Shown here piece after piece: positions 51,313-60,281 of a DNA stretch of 64,000 bases. Below the pieces are notes generated by a model. It was not told the DNA's origin, made no database searches, and saw nothing but the letters and a program-made list of their open reading frames with translations. The stretch spans positions 1 to 64,000 of the forward strand of contig CAKTNS010000005.1 of assembly GCA_934589225.1 (NCBI GenBank), given 5' to 3'. A program made the translations under genes and the position numbers. Numbering within the stretch: the first letter of the stretch is position 1; the number at the start of each line of letters is the position of its first letter. Origin of the DNA: an uncultured Oscillospiraceae bacterium (GTDB lineage: Bacteria > Bacillota > Clostridia > Oscillospirales > Oscillospiraceae).

Positions 51313-52040
51313 TAAGTTACCTCCATGAGACAAAGGCCCTGGGGCGGGGCCAGAAAACCGGCCTGCTCCCGCTTCTGGCCAAAGAGCCGGTCCAGGTCCT
51401 CTTCCCGCTGGCCTCTGCCAACCTCCACCAGGGTGCCCACCAGAATCCGCACCATATTCTGCAAAAAGCCGTTTCCCGTAACGCTGATTTGCAGCTCTTG
51501 CCCCTGACGGGTCAGGCTGATGCTGTCAATGCGGCGGACGGTGGATTTTTTCATTTTGCTGTTCCCGCAAAAGCAGGAAAAATCATGGGTCCCCACAAGG
51601 TATTGGGCGGCCCGGTCCATGGCATCGATGTCCAGCTCCTCGGGCATAGCCCACAGGTATCTGCGTTCAAAAACGCAGGGGGCATCGCTGTTCCAGATGC
51701 GGTAGCGATAGGTTTTTCCCGTGGCGTTGAGCCGGGCGTGAAACCTGGGGGATGCCTCCTGGCAGGAATATATGCCGATGTCCTCCGGCAGATACCTGCG
51801 AAGTTCAAGCAGGATCTCTTCCCGGGGCATGGGGCTTTCGCAGTGAAAATTGGCGATTTGATGGGCCGCATGGACCCCGGCATCGGTGCGGCCGCTGCCG
51901 CTGACGGTAATGGGCTCCTGCAAAATACGGCTCAGCGCCGTTTCCAGTTTTCCCTGAATGGTTCCTTCCACCCCGGGCAGCCGCTGCCAGCCCCGGTAAC
52001 GGGTACCGTCATAGCAAATATCCAGGCGCAGATTACGCAT
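51309..52040 (-). CDS. truA: tRNA pseudouridine synthase A
   Basis: 243 residues; makes pseudouridine at positions 38-40 of the anticodon arm. GSGRTDAGVHAAHQIANF contains the catalytic Asp. The N-terminal MRNLRLDICYDGTRYRGWQR is the family start. Start 52040 after TGGAGGA, overlapping the upstream 38-codon gene by 8 nt. Confidence 0.95.
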   Translation of the reverse strand: MRNLRLDICYDGTRYRGWQRLPGVEGTIQGKLETALSRILQEPITVSGSGRTDAGVHAAHQIANFHCESPMPREEILLELRRYLPEDIGIYSCQEASPRFHARLNATGKTYRYRIWNSDAPCVFERRYLWAMPEELDIDAMDRAAQYLVGTHDFSCFCGNSKMKKSTVRRIDSISLTRQGQELQISVTGNGFLQNMVRILVGTLVEVGRGQREEDLDRLFGQKREQAGFLAPPQGLCLMEVTY

Positions 52041-52149
52041 AGTCCTCCAGTTCCTCCCTGGCTTCCCGCTCGCTGTCCGCGGAAAACAGGAATCTTCCTC
52101 TTTCATCATAAACCTGAACATGTCCGTGGACATAGCGCATGGAATACAT
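52033..52149 (-). CDS. 38-residue leader protein upstream of truA
   Basis: Reads MYSMRYVHGHVQVYDERGRF, then LFSADSEREAREELEDYA and stop. It is preceded by AAAGGAG with a spacing of about 10 and its end overlaps the truA start by 8 nt, so it looks translated and coupled. Composition is polar and charged, with a beta-hairpin-like start and a helix at the end; no membrane segment. Similar small reading frames seem common upstream of genes in Oscillospiraceae, but I cannot name a family. Confidence 0.6.
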   Translation of the reverse strand: MYSMRYVHGHVQVYDERGRFLFSADSEREAREELEDYA

Positions 52150-52216
52150 AGCCGTCACCGCTCCTTTGTTTTGGTACGGTCAGTATCTCATACATTGAGT
52201 CCAATAAAACGGACAT

Positions 52217-53143
52217 TTACTTCTTTTCTACCTGCCGGTCCATCCAGTTGGAGGTGAATTCGTAGATTTCCTGCCGATTGATCTCGTTCAAAATCTCATG
52301 GCGGCCCAGGGGGAAGATCCGCTTTTCCACATCTTTCATGCCGGCCTTCCTAAATTCCTCCACTGCCCGCAGAACGCCCTTACCGTAGGCACCTACCGGG
52401 TCGTCACCGCCGGCAATGAAAAGCACCGGCAGGTCCTTCTTCATTTTTGCCAGATTTTCCTTCCGCTCAATAAACTGGATGCCGGTGAGCAAATCCCGCA
52501 GCAGGCCTGTGGTGGCCATGAAGCCGCAGCTGGGGTGGGCGATGTAAGCGTCCACTTCCTTGGCGTCTCTCGTCAGCCAGTCATACTCCGTTCTGGGGTG
52601 CTCCACCCGCTTGTTGTAGCCGCCGAAGACCATGTTTTGCAGGGTTTCACTGGGGTTCTTCTCTCCCACCTTTTTGCAGGCCATGGCGCAGATGCCGATG
52701 GCCGCCGGAAGCATGGCCCGGGGCTGCCAGCCGGTGCCGCAGATCACCGCGGCGGTAATGCCGCTGTCCGGGTAAACCTGCAAAATGGTCCGGGCCATGA
52801 AGGAGCCCATGGAGTGGCCGAAGAGAATATAGGGGATGCCCGGATACTCCTCCTTGGTTTTCCGCAGCAGGCTATAGCTGTCGCTGACCGCCGTAAACCA
52901 GCCGCCTTCAAAATAGCCCTGGGTGCCCTGCTCTCCCACGGACTGGCCGTGGCCCATATGGTCCTCCGCCACCACCACATAGCCCAGGCTGTTGAGGTAA
53001 CTGGCAAAGTCATCATACCGCTCAATATATTCCGCAATGCCGTGGACGATCTGCACCACCGCCTTGGCTTCCCCCTCCGGGGTCCACCGGCAGCAGTGAA
53101 GATTCCCGATGCCATTGGAGGGGATGGTAAACTCCATGCGCAT
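52217..53143 (-). CDS. alpha/beta hydrolase, lysophospholipase-like
   Basis: 308 residues, Ser-Asp-His hydrolase: LFGHSMGSFMART (Ser), IAGGDDPVG (Asp) and GRHEILNE (His). N-terminal VQIVHGIAEYIERYDDFA matches the monoacylglycerol lipase/lysophospholipase group. Cytosolic; no signal peptide. Start 53143, whose site AAAGGAG overlaps the end of the HMA gene, so it is co-transcribed with it. The functional link to a metal chaperone-like protein is obscure. Confidence 0.9.
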   Translation of the reverse strand: MRMEFTIPSNGIGNLHCCRWTPEGEAKAVVQIVHGIAEYIERYDDFASYLNSLGYVVVAEDHMGHGQSVGEQGTQGYFEGGWFTAVSDSYSLLRKTKEEYPGIPYILFGHSMGSFMARTILQVYPDSGITAAVICGTGWQPRAMLPAAIGICAMACKKVGEKNPSETLQNMVFGGYNKRVEHPRTEYDWLTRDAKEVDAYIAHPSCGFMATTGLLRDLLTGIQFIERKENLAKMKKDLPVLFIAGGDDPVGAYGKGVLRAVEEFRKAGMKDVEKRIFPLGRHEILNEINRQEIYEFTSNWMDRQVEKK

Positions 53144-53147
53144 AGGC

Positions 53148-53345
53148 TTACTCCTTTACCTGGTAGCCCGCGTCGGTAATGGCTTTTTCATAGGCTTCCC
53201 GCCCGGCGCTGCCATGAACGGTCACGGTCTTTTCCTGCAAATTGACCTCCGCGCCAGTGGTTTCCGCCACGGCCAGACAGGCCTTTTCCACCCGGGCCGC
53301 ACAGTGCTTGCACATCATACCTTCTACATGAATAACAATTTCCAT
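53148..53345 (-). CDS. heavy-metal-associated (HMA) domain protein
   Basis: 65 residues, a single HMA fold with the MMCKHC metal-binding loop (MxCxxC) after IVIHVEG; beta-alpha-beta layout to the end. Probably a copper chaperone of the CopZ type. Start 53345 after AGGAGGAAA. No copper ATPase or CsoR/CopY gene is in the window. Shares its upstream region with degV. Confidence 0.88.
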   Translation of the reverse strand: MEIVIHVEGMMCKHCAARVEKACLAVAETTGAEVNLQEKTVTVHGSAGREAYEKAITDAGYQVKE

Positions 53346-53414
53346 TGCTGTTTCCTCCTGACTCCGGCTGACCGGATATCCAATTTTTGCCGCGGGCAGG
53401 GCCACAAAAAAGGA

Positions 53415-53452
53415 TTGACACCTTTCCCGCCGTATGGTACTATTCTACCATA
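53415..53452. promoter_or_regulatory. degV promoter with a dyad over the -10
   Basis: TTGACA (53415-53420), 17-nt spacer, TACTAT (53438-53443) on the + strand. A perfect dyad TATGGTA-N6-TACCATA (53433-53452) covers the -10. On the minus strand the same stretch holds a candidate TAGAAT -10 for the HMA gene, so one site could control both directions. Confidence 0.55.
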
Positions 53453-53499
53453 TGTTTGAAAGAAAACAAGAGGACTTTCCGTCCTTCTGAAGGGTTACA

Positions 53500-53521
53500 A
53501 TGTAAATTCTATGTAAATTCT
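53500..53521 (+). repeat. tandem 11-bp repeat before degV
   Basis: ATGTAAATTCT occurs twice head to tail just upstream of the degV ribosome binding site. Function unknown. Confidence 0.6.
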
Positions 53522-53538
53522 GTGAGAAAGGATTCCGT

Positions 53539-54381
53539 ATGAACATTAAAATCACCTCTGACAGCACCTGTGATCTGCCCGCTTCCGTACTGGAGCAATA
53601 CCATATTGACCTGGTTCCTCTGATCGTTATGAAAGAGGACGAGGAATTCTTAGACAACGTGACCATTACCCCCGGGGATATTTTTGCCCATGTGGAGAAC
53701 GGCGGGGCCCTTTGCTCCACCGCCGCCAGAAGTGTGGCCGTATATCAGGAGCTGTTTGCCAAGTTTGCGGGAGACTATGACGGGGTGCTGCACATCAGCC
53801 TGGGCTCCGGCTTTTCTTCCAGCTTCCAGAACGCCTGCCTGGCCGCCCAGAGCTTTTCCAATGTACGGGTCCTGGACTCCCAGAGCCTCAGCAGCGGCCA
53901 TGGCCTCATGGTTTTGAAGGCCGCCAAGCTCGCCCGGGAGGGTATGGCGCTGGAGCGTATTCTTGAAGAGCTGGAAGCCTACCGCTCCAAAATCGACATC
54001 AGCTTTGTGCTGGACCGGCTGGACTATATGGCCAAGGGCGGCCGCTGCTCCACCGCCACCGCCCTGGGAGCAAACCTGCTGAACCTGAAGCCCTGCATCG
54101 AGCTGCGGGAGGGTAAAATGAGCGTGGGCAAAAAATACCGGGGCCACTTTGACAAGTGCCTGACCCACTATATCCAGGACAAGCTGGGCTCCCAGGAGGA
54201 AATTGACCACAGCGTCCTTCTTCTGACCCACACCCAGGTGGATGACCAGATCATCGCCGCCGTTCGGGAGGCCATTGCGCAATTTGCGCCCTTTGAGACG
54301 GTTTACGAAGCGGAAGCCGGGTGTACCGTTTCCTGCCACTGCGGACCCAATACCCTGGGCATCATCTTCGCCCGGGTCTGA
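53539..54381 (+). CDS. DegV family fatty-acid-binding protein
   Basis: 280 residues. ITSDSTCDLP at the N terminus, GGALCSTAARSV and SLGSGFSSSFQ are the DegV motifs for binding a fatty acid carboxylate. In other Firmicutes such proteins (FakB) hand fatty acids to the kinase FakA, which is not in this window. Start 53539 after AAAGGAT. A terminator follows, so it is probably monocistronic. Confidence 0.93.
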   Translation: MNIKITSDSTCDLPASVLEQYHIDLVPLIVMKEDEEFLDNVTITPGDIFAHVENGGALCSTAARSVAVYQELFAKFAGDYDGVLHISLGSGFSSSFQNACLAAQSFSNVRVLDSQSLSSGHGLMVLKAAKLAREGMALERILEELEAYRSKIDISFVLDRLDYMAKGGRCSTATALGANLLNLKPCIELREGKMSVGKKYRGHFDKCLTHYIQDKLGSQEEIDHSVLLLTHTQVDDQIIAAVREAIAQFAPFETVYEAEAGCTVSCHCGPNTLGIIFARV

Positions 54382-54392
54382 TCGTTTTTTCT

Positions 54393-54424
54393 GCCACCGG
54401 AGCTGCTTCCGGTGGCCTTTTTGG
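54393..54424 (+). terminator. degV terminator
   Basis: Stem GCCACCGGA / TCCGGTGGC, then CTTTTTGG; the thrE ribosome binding site follows at once. Confidence 0.75.
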
Positions 54425-54434
54425 GGAGAATGCC

Positions 54435-55682
54435 ATGAACGAACATCTTTTATTGGACCTTGCCACGGATCTTGCCTATGAGATCGCCCTCAGCGGTGGA
54501 GAGACCTACCGGGTGGAGGAAACCGTCAAGCACATTCTCCGGGCCTACGGACTGGCACCGGAGGTGGCGGCCCTGCCCAATTACCTGATCGTCAGCGTGC
54601 TCTCCGAAACCGGGGAGCCCATTACCCGGATGCGGATGATCGGTGCCCACGGCAACAACTTTGACGCGGTGGAGCGGCTGAACGCTTTGAGCCGGACCAT
54701 CTGCACCACTCGGCCCAAACCGGAGAAGGCCCTGGAAATGCTGGAAAAAACCAAAGCGTCCGTCCAGTATTATTCCCTGCCCATGCGCTTGCTGGGCCAT
54801 TTTCTGGGGGCTGCCGGTTTTGGACTGCTCTTCGGGTGCAGCGCCGGTGATGCGGCGCTGGCCGGGCTCTGCGGCATTCTTGTGGCTTTTGCCACCCGGT
54901 TTACAAGCCTTGTCAACGCCAACCCTATTTTCAGCACCCTGGCCTCCTCCTTTCTCCTGTCCCTGGCGGCCTACGGCATGAACGTCCTGGGATGGGTGGG
55001 CAATGCCGATACGGTGATCATCGGCGGCATGATGATTCTGGTGCCGGGGCTGGTATTTACCAACGCCCTGCGGGATATGATTTACGGGGACATCAACTCC
55101 GGTATCAACAAATGTGTCCAGGTGCTGCTGATCGCGGGCTCCATGGCCTTGGGCTCCGCCGGGGCCCGAAACCTCATCACCCGACTGGTGGGTCTGCCTT
55201 CCGTGACCCCCTCCATGGACTATGGGCTTTTCATGCTGTGCATTGCCTCCTTCTTAGGCTGCGTGGGATTTTCCATTCTGTTCAATATCCACGGCCCCGG
55301 CATGTTCCTGTGCGCCCTGGGGGGCATTGCCTCCTATGCAACCTTTTATTTATCCCACAAGTGGGGGCTTTCCCCGGACAGTGCCATTTTCCTGGGCACC
55401 ATGTTCTCGGCGCTGTACTCGGAAATCATGGCCCGGATTCGAAAATACCCCACCATTTGCTATCTGGTGGTGTCCATTATCCCCCTGATTCCCGGAGCCA
55501 GTCTCTACTACACCATGGTCTACGCCACCGACCGCGCCATGGACCACTTTATGACCCAGGGGCTTCTCACCGCCCAGACCACCGGCATCATGGCAGCCAG
55601 CATCATTCTGGTATCCAGCCTGGTCAAAATCTACTACGGCCAAAAGGCCGCCCGCCTCAAGAAAAATGCCTCCCCAAAATAA
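54435..55682 (+). CDS. threonine/serine exporter, ThrE family
   Basis: 415 residues in one chain. N-terminal soluble segment (1-110: LATDLAYEIALSGGETYRVEE) followed by about 10 membrane helices (LLGHFLGAAGFGLLFGC through CYLVVSIIPLIPGASLYYTM). Single-chain ThrE combines what other bacteria split in two. Start 54435 after GGGGAG; an in-frame ATG at 54321 lies in degV. The stop sits in the following terminator arm. Confidence 0.88.
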   Translation: MNEHLLLDLATDLAYEIALSGGETYRVEETVKHILRAYGLAPEVAALPNYLIVSVLSETGEPITRMRMIGAHGNNFDAVERLNALSRTICTTRPKPEKALEMLEKTKASVQYYSLPMRLLGHFLGAAGFGLLFGCSAGDAALAGLCGILVAFATRFTSLVNANPIFSTLASSFLLSLAAYGMNVLGWVGNADTVIIGGMMILVPGLVFTNALRDMIYGDINSGINKCVQVLLIAGSMALGSAGARNLITRLVGLPSVTPSMDYGLFMLCIASFLGCVGFSILFNIHGPGMFLCALGGIASYATFYLSHKWGLSPDSAIFLGTMFSALYSEIMARIRKYPTICYLVVSIIPLIPGASLYYTMVYATDRAMDHFMTQGLLTAQTTGIMAASIILVSSLVKIYYGQKAARLKKNASPK

Positions 55683-55693
55683 GGGGAGGCATT
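55665..55693. terminator. terminator shared by thrE and the sirtuin gene
   Basis: Eleven-pair stem AATGCCTCCCC / GGGGAGGCATT; the thrE stop codon TAA is in the loop. Confidence 0.8.
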
Positions 55694-55696
55694 CTT

Positions 55697-56410
55697 TTAT
55701 AATTTGCTAAGGACGGAACCCAGGCTGTCGTGGAAGACCAGGTTTGCCCGGTCATCATAAGGGGTGGGGTCCCGGTTGATGAGAACCAGACGGTTTCCGG
55801 CATAATACCGCAGGAAGCCCGCCGCAGGGTAGACGGTCAGGCTGGTACCTGCCACCAGCAGCAGATCCGCCTGGCAGATGGCCTCCAGGGCCCCCTCTAC
55901 CACCTTTTGGTTCAGGCCCTCTTCATAGAGCACCACATCGGGCTTGACGATGCCGCCGCAGTCACAGCGGGGAATGCCCGGGGCGTTTTTTACAAATTCC
56001 GCCGGATAAAATTTCCCGCACCGGGTACAGTAGTTGCGCAGAATGGAGCCATGAAGCTCATAGACCCGCTTGGAACCGGCCTTTTGGTGGAGTCCATCGA
56101 TATTCTGGGTCACCACCGCCCGAAGGCGGCCCTCCTGCTCCCACTTTGCCAAAGTATAGTGGGTAATGTTTGGTTCTACCTCCAGAGGCATCATTTTCTC
56201 CCGGTAGAACTTAAAAAAATATTCCGGGTTTTGAAGATAAAAGCTGTGGCTGATGATGGTTTCCGGGGGATAATCGAACTTCTGACTGTAAAGACCGTCT
56301 TTGCTCCTAAAATCCTTGACGCCGCTTTCCGTGCTGACCCCCGCCCCTGTAAAGGCCACAATATTGGAGCTTTCCTCCACCCAGGCGCGAAGGGTTTCCA
56401 GTTGATCCAT
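55697..56410 (-). CDS. cobB: NAD-dependent protein deacylase (Sir2 family)
   Basis: 237 residues. AFTGAGVSTESGVKDFR (NAD), TQNIDGLHQKAG, YELHGS (catalytic His) and the zinc Cys set CTRCGKFY ... PRCDCGG are intact. Removes acyl groups from lysines with NAD. Start 56410 after AGGAGGTGG. Monocistronic; promoter 56433-56461. Confidence 0.95.
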   Translation of the reverse strand: MDQLETLRAWVEESSNIVAFTGAGVSTESGVKDFRSKDGLYSQKFDYPPETIISHSFYLQNPEYFFKFYREKMMPLEVEPNITHYTLAKWEQEGRLRAVVTQNIDGLHQKAGSKRVYELHGSILRNYCTRCGKFYPAEFVKNAPGIPRCDCGGIVKPDVVLYEEGLNQKVVEGALEAICQADLLLVAGTSLTVYPAAGFLRYYAGNRLVLINRDPTPYDDRANLVFHDSLGSVLSKL

Positions 56411-56432
56411 AAGACCACCTCCTGTTATTTTT

Positions 56433-56461
56433 ATACTATCGCTTCTTTCCCCCGGTGTCAA
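56433..56461 (-). promoter_or_regulatory. promoter of the sirtuin gene
   Basis: Minus-strand TTGACA (56456-56461), 17-nt spacer, TAGTAT (56433-56438). Confidence 0.75.
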
Positions 56462-56472
56462 CTGTAGAATTA

Positions 56473-56498
56473 GAGCGGCCCAAAAATCCGGGCCGCTC
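56473..56498. terminator. terminator past the ABC genes
   Basis: Nine-pair stem GAGCGGCCC / GGGCCGCTC, followed by TTATTT on the + strand and TAATTCT on the minus strand. Confidence 0.7.
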
Positions 56499-56502
56499 CA
56501 TG

Positions 56503-58374
56503 TTATTTCGTTGCTTCCTTCGTATAATACTGGGCCTGGGCGTTCCAGAGGGCGTAGTATTTTCCCGCCTTGTCTGCCACCAGGGCCTCATGGCTTCCCT
56601 GCTGGATCACCTTTCCATCCTGGAACACGGCGATCTCATCGCAGAACTTGCAGGAGGAGAGCCGGTGGGAAATGTAAATGGCGGTTTTATCCCCGGTGAT
56701 TTTATCAAATTTGCTGTAGATCTCCGCCTCGGTAATGGGGTCCAGGGCAGCGGTTGGTTCGTCCAGAATGATGAACGGGGCATCTTTATACAATGCCCGG
56801 GCAATGGCGATTTTCTGGGCTTCCCCGCCGGAAATCTCCACACCATCGTCGGACAAATCCTTATAAAGCACCGTATCCAGCCCCTGAGGAAGGCTTTCCA
56901 GGCGGTCCCCGAATCCGGCATCCACCAGTGCCTTTTGGGCTTTCTCCCGGTCATAGTCCATGCTGCCCGCCACATTGCTGCCCAAACTCTGGCAAAGCAG
57001 CTGGAAGTCCTGGAACACCACGGAGAAAATGGCCATGTAATCATCGTAGCGGTACTTCCGGATGTCAATGCCGTTTAGGAGGATTTGTCCCTCCTGGGGG
57101 TCATAAAGACGGCACAGAAGCTTAATAAAGGTGGTCTTGCCGCTGCCGTTTTCCCCTACGATTGCCAGACGTTTTCCAACTTTGAACTTCATATTCACAT
57201 GGCGCAAGGCCCAGATTTGAGAGCCGGGGTAGCGAAAGGACACATCCTGAAACTCCACATCATAGGCCCGGTCTGACCGCTTTTCGGTGGTCAGGCTGCC
57301 CTGATACATTTCGTTGGGAATATCCAGATAGGCAAAGGTCTTTTCCAGGTACTGCGTATTGGCTTTCAGCAGGCCCGCAATGTCCGACAGGGCAAACACA
57401 TTGGCCACCATGGCCGTAGCGGCCCCGATGTACTGGGTGCAGCTGCCCACATCAAAGGCCCCGCCCAGGGCTTTCAGGCAGGTGAACAGATAGATGATGC
57501 CGGTGGTCAGTGCCGTCACACTGGCACCCAGGGCGGCGTATAGTCCCATTTTTCTGGCTGCTTTACCCATAATTCCCAAGGTTCCAAAAGCCGAATTTTC
57601 TTTCCAGTAGGCTCCGATCAGCCGCTGCTGGTCATTCATGCGAATGTCCATACTGCGCTTCTTCTCCCCGCCGAGAAATCCAAAATGACTGAACAGCCGG
57701 TTTCCAAAGGTGGCTTCCTCCGAATGCTCCACCCAACACAGCTTGACTTTGGAACCCAGATGACCGGCCAGAATGCTGACGGCCAGGATTCCGGCTGCCA
57801 AAACCACAATAAACACCGGATGATTGAGTACCGTCAGCCAGCCTCCGCTTTCCGGCACAGGAACGGTAAAGAGGCGCACCGTCAGGGCCGTGCCGCTGAG
57901 GAGACCAATGACACCGGTGAGAACCTCGGCGTAAATATCAGGAACCCGTTCCAGGCCGAAGCCCGCCCAATTCTCGGTCTCCTTGATCTGATCCCGAAGA
58001 TCCCGATTTTCCTGCTTGTCCAGGTCCCCATAGTCCATGTCAAAGGCTTTTCGGATAAAAAGGATCTCCTTTCGCCCTACCAGGTCGCTAAGAAGCGTGT
58101 TATAGCGTCTGTCAAGCAATGCTTTCCCCATGGCCGCCGCTGCCGTACACAAAACCCCTGCCAGTACCCAACGCCAGAGCACTTCTTCCCGGCGAAGGAC
58201 CGCCAGTTCCCGGAGAATTCTTGCGGAAAAGAACACCGTCACATAGGGGGTAATGGCATTAAAAATGCAGTACAATGTCAGTACCGGGAAAAACCGAGGC
58301 GAGACCCGGTGCAAAACCCGGATGGCCCGCAGATTCAGGGCGGCGTTTTTTTGAAAATTTTCTGCTTTTTTCAT
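56503..58374 (-). CDS. ABC exporter subunit, second
   Basis: 623 residues, six-helix membrane domain (about 30-330) fused to an ATPase (about 365-610): Walker A GENGSGKTTF, signature ISGGEAQKIAIARAL, Walker B FIILDEPTAALDP. Start 58374 after AAGGAG; that site overlaps the stop of the partner gene, so translation is coupled. Works as a heterodimer with the partner. The ABC pair lies downstream of a LytTR/GHKL two-component system; exporting a peptide or giving antimicrobial resistance is a guess. Confidence 0.9.
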   Translation of the reverse strand: MKKAENFQKNAALNLRAIRVLHRVSPRFFPVLTLYCIFNAITPYVTVFFSARILRELAVLRREEVLWRWVLAGVLCTAAAAMGKALLDRRYNTLLSDLVGRKEILFIRKAFDMDYGDLDKQENRDLRDQIKETENWAGFGLERVPDIYAEVLTGVIGLLSGTALTVRLFTVPVPESGGWLTVLNHPVFIVVLAAGILAVSILAGHLGSKVKLCWVEHSEEATFGNRLFSHFGFLGGEKKRSMDIRMNDQQRLIGAYWKENSAFGTLGIMGKAARKMGLYAALGASVTALTTGIIYLFTCLKALGGAFDVGSCTQYIGAATAMVANVFALSDIAGLLKANTQYLEKTFAYLDIPNEMYQGSLTTEKRSDRAYDVEFQDVSFRYPGSQIWALRHVNMKFKVGKRLAIVGENGSGKTTFIKLLCRLYDPQEGQILLNGIDIRKYRYDDYMAIFSVVFQDFQLLCQSLGSNVAGSMDYDREKAQKALVDAGFGDRLESLPQGLDTVLYKDLSDDGVEISGGEAQKIAIARALYKDAPFIILDEPTAALDPITEAEIYSKFDKITGDKTAIYISHRLSSCKFCDEIAVFQDGKVIQQGSHEALVADKAGKYYALWNAQAQYYTKEATK

Positions 58375-58376
58375 CC

Positions 58377-60185
58377 TTAAAACTCCTTCCCTTCCTGGTA
58401 ATACCGGCTTTGAACTTCAAAAAGTTGAGCATAAGCCCCGCCCAAGGCCAGCAGACTTTCGTGGGTACCCTCCTCCCGGATGTCCCCATCGGCAAGGAAA
58501 ATGATGCGGTCACAAAACCTGGTAGAGGCCAGACGGTGGGAAATAAAGACAGAGGTTTTCCCGGCGGTCATGGCACCGTATTTCTCATAAATGTCATTTT
58601 CCGCCAGAGGGTCCAGGGCCGCCGTCGGTTCGTCCAGCAGCAGAATGGGACCGCCCTTGTATAAGGCCCGGGCCAGCATCAGCCGCTGGGTCTGGCCGCC
58701 GGAGAACAGCGCCCCGTCTAAATACACATCCCGGCCCATGTGGGTCTGCAAGCCCTGGGGAAGCTTCTCAATAAATGCGGTAAGACCCGCCTTTTGAACG
58801 CAATCCGCAATGCGCGCAGGGTCAATGCCGTCTCTGCTTTGGGCGATTTGCTCCGCCACGGTCACATCCAGCAAAGAAAACTCCTGGAAAACCGCGCTGA
58901 ACAGGGCATAATACTGTTTCCGGTTCAAGGCCCGGACGTCCTGGCCGTTCAGCAGCACTGCTCCTTTCGTGGGGTCTAACAGGCCGCACAGCAGCTTTAC
59001 CAGAGTGGTTTTACCGGCACCGTTCAGGCCCACAATGGCTAGCTTCTCCCCGGGGTGAACCGTCAGGGTCAAATTGTGAATGGTGTCTTTCTCCGCCCCG
59101 GGATAGCGGTAGGAGACGTTCTGAAGCCGCAGTTCATACGCTACCGCCTTGGGAACATCCGCCCCATCGGCTAAGTGAAAGGGTTCCGGGTAGTCCAGGA
59201 ATTCCCGGACACAGGAAATATCCAGACTCTCCTTGTGCAGGGTACTCAGCTCTTTGAGAATGCCCATCACCCATTGGGTAAAGGTGGATACCGCCGTAAA
59301 GTACAGCAAGAATTCTGGCACGGAAAGGCCCTCCCCCAGGGCCATGTGAATGAGATACACATAGGCGATGCCGTTGCGGGCCATGGTCAGCAGGACCTCT
59401 GTCAGGTCTGCCAGCACCTCTGCCCGCTCGCAACGGAGGCTGAAATCCAGGTACAAATCATGAATCTGGTCCAGCAGCTCTTTCAGCCAGTTTTGCAGGC
59501 CAAAAATACGAATATCCTTGGCAAGTTCCAGAGATTCCGCCTTGTTGCGGATGTACCGCTTCTTCTGGAAGTAGGTTTCTTCCTCCTCCCGGTGCTGATA
59601 ACGCCAGTTATTGGCGTGTCTGGAAACAAGGTAGCCCAAAACACAGGTAAAAATAACCACCAGCAGCAGGACCGGGTCTATCCGGGACAGAATGGTCAGA
59701 TATACCAGAAAGCCTCCGATGTTTTTTAGCAGCATGGTCAGGGTCTGCCAGATATGCTCGGTGGCCTCGTTGTTTCCCTGGCAGCTCTGGTATGCCTTGG
59801 ACCGCAGCTTTGTAAAGGCTTCGCTGAGCGTATTGGGATAGGAGGTTTCATTGCACTTGGCCGCCACCTTTCCGATGATGGCGGAGCGGACATCTACCCT
59901 GGCAAAAAGGGTGTTTTCCTTGATGTACGCCATGGCCCCCCGGATCAGGAACAGGGCGGCGGTAAAGCCCCCGATGGTCCCAAGCAATTGGGGGACGGAC
60001 ACCCGCCGCTCCACCTGGGCCAGCACCTGCGGCGCAATATACAGCTGCACCACATTCAGAAGCACTTCTAAAGTAGCCGTCAGCAGGCAGAACAGCAGTG
60101 TACGTTTTCTGCTGCCCCAGGCGGTTTTGATCATCCAGCCCACATTTTGAGGGACACTGTATTTAGGTTCCTTGTTTTCATTCAT
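58377..60185 (-). CDS. ABC exporter subunit, first
   Basis: 602 residues, membrane domain (about 25-330) plus ATPase with Walker A GLNGAGKTTLV, signature FSGGQTQRLMLARAL and Walker B LLLDEPTAALDP. Start 60185 after GAGGTGAGG. Differs clearly from the second subunit, so a heterodimer. A hairpin terminator (60216) separates it from the sensor kinase gene upstream, and it probably has its own promoter. Confidence 0.9.
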   Translation of the reverse strand: MNENKEPKYSVPQNVGWMIKTAWGSRKRTLLFCLLTATLEVLLNVVQLYIAPQVLAQVERRVSVPQLLGTIGGFTAALFLIRGAMAYIKENTLFARVDVRSAIIGKVAAKCNETSYPNTLSEAFTKLRSKAYQSCQGNNEATEHIWQTLTMLLKNIGGFLVYLTILSRIDPVLLLVVIFTCVLGYLVSRHANNWRYQHREEEETYFQKKRYIRNKAESLELAKDIRIFGLQNWLKELLDQIHDLYLDFSLRCERAEVLADLTEVLLTMARNGIAYVYLIHMALGEGLSVPEFLLYFTAVSTFTQWVMGILKELSTLHKESLDISCVREFLDYPEPFHLADGADVPKAVAYELRLQNVSYRYPGAEKDTIHNLTLTVHPGEKLAIVGLNGAGKTTLVKLLCGLLDPTKGAVLLNGQDVRALNRKQYYALFSAVFQEFSLLDVTVAEQIAQSRDGIDPARIADCVQKAGLTAFIEKLPQGLQTHMGRDVYLDGALFSGGQTQRLMLARALYKGGPILLLDEPTAALDPLAENDIYEKYGAMTAGKTSVFISHRLASTRFCDRIIFLADGDIREEGTHESLLALGGAYAQLFEVQSRYYQEGKEF

Positions 60186-60215
60186 GTTTCCTCACCTCGC
60201 AAGCATACTCTATCA

Positions 60216-60249
60216 CAAAAATTCGTCCCCGGAGCATTCTGGGGACGAA
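60216..60249 (-). terminator. terminator of the two-component operon
   Basis: Nine-pair stem TTCGTCCCC / GGGGACGAA with TTTTTG downstream on the minus strand. Confidence 0.8.
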
Positions 60250-60281
60250 CGGTTCTTTTTGGGGGATGAATTGCAAAACCC

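Noticed and set aside
53500..53521. CRISPR-like array
   Set aside because: Only two 11-bp units, head to tail, no spacers. No other regular repeats seen in the window.
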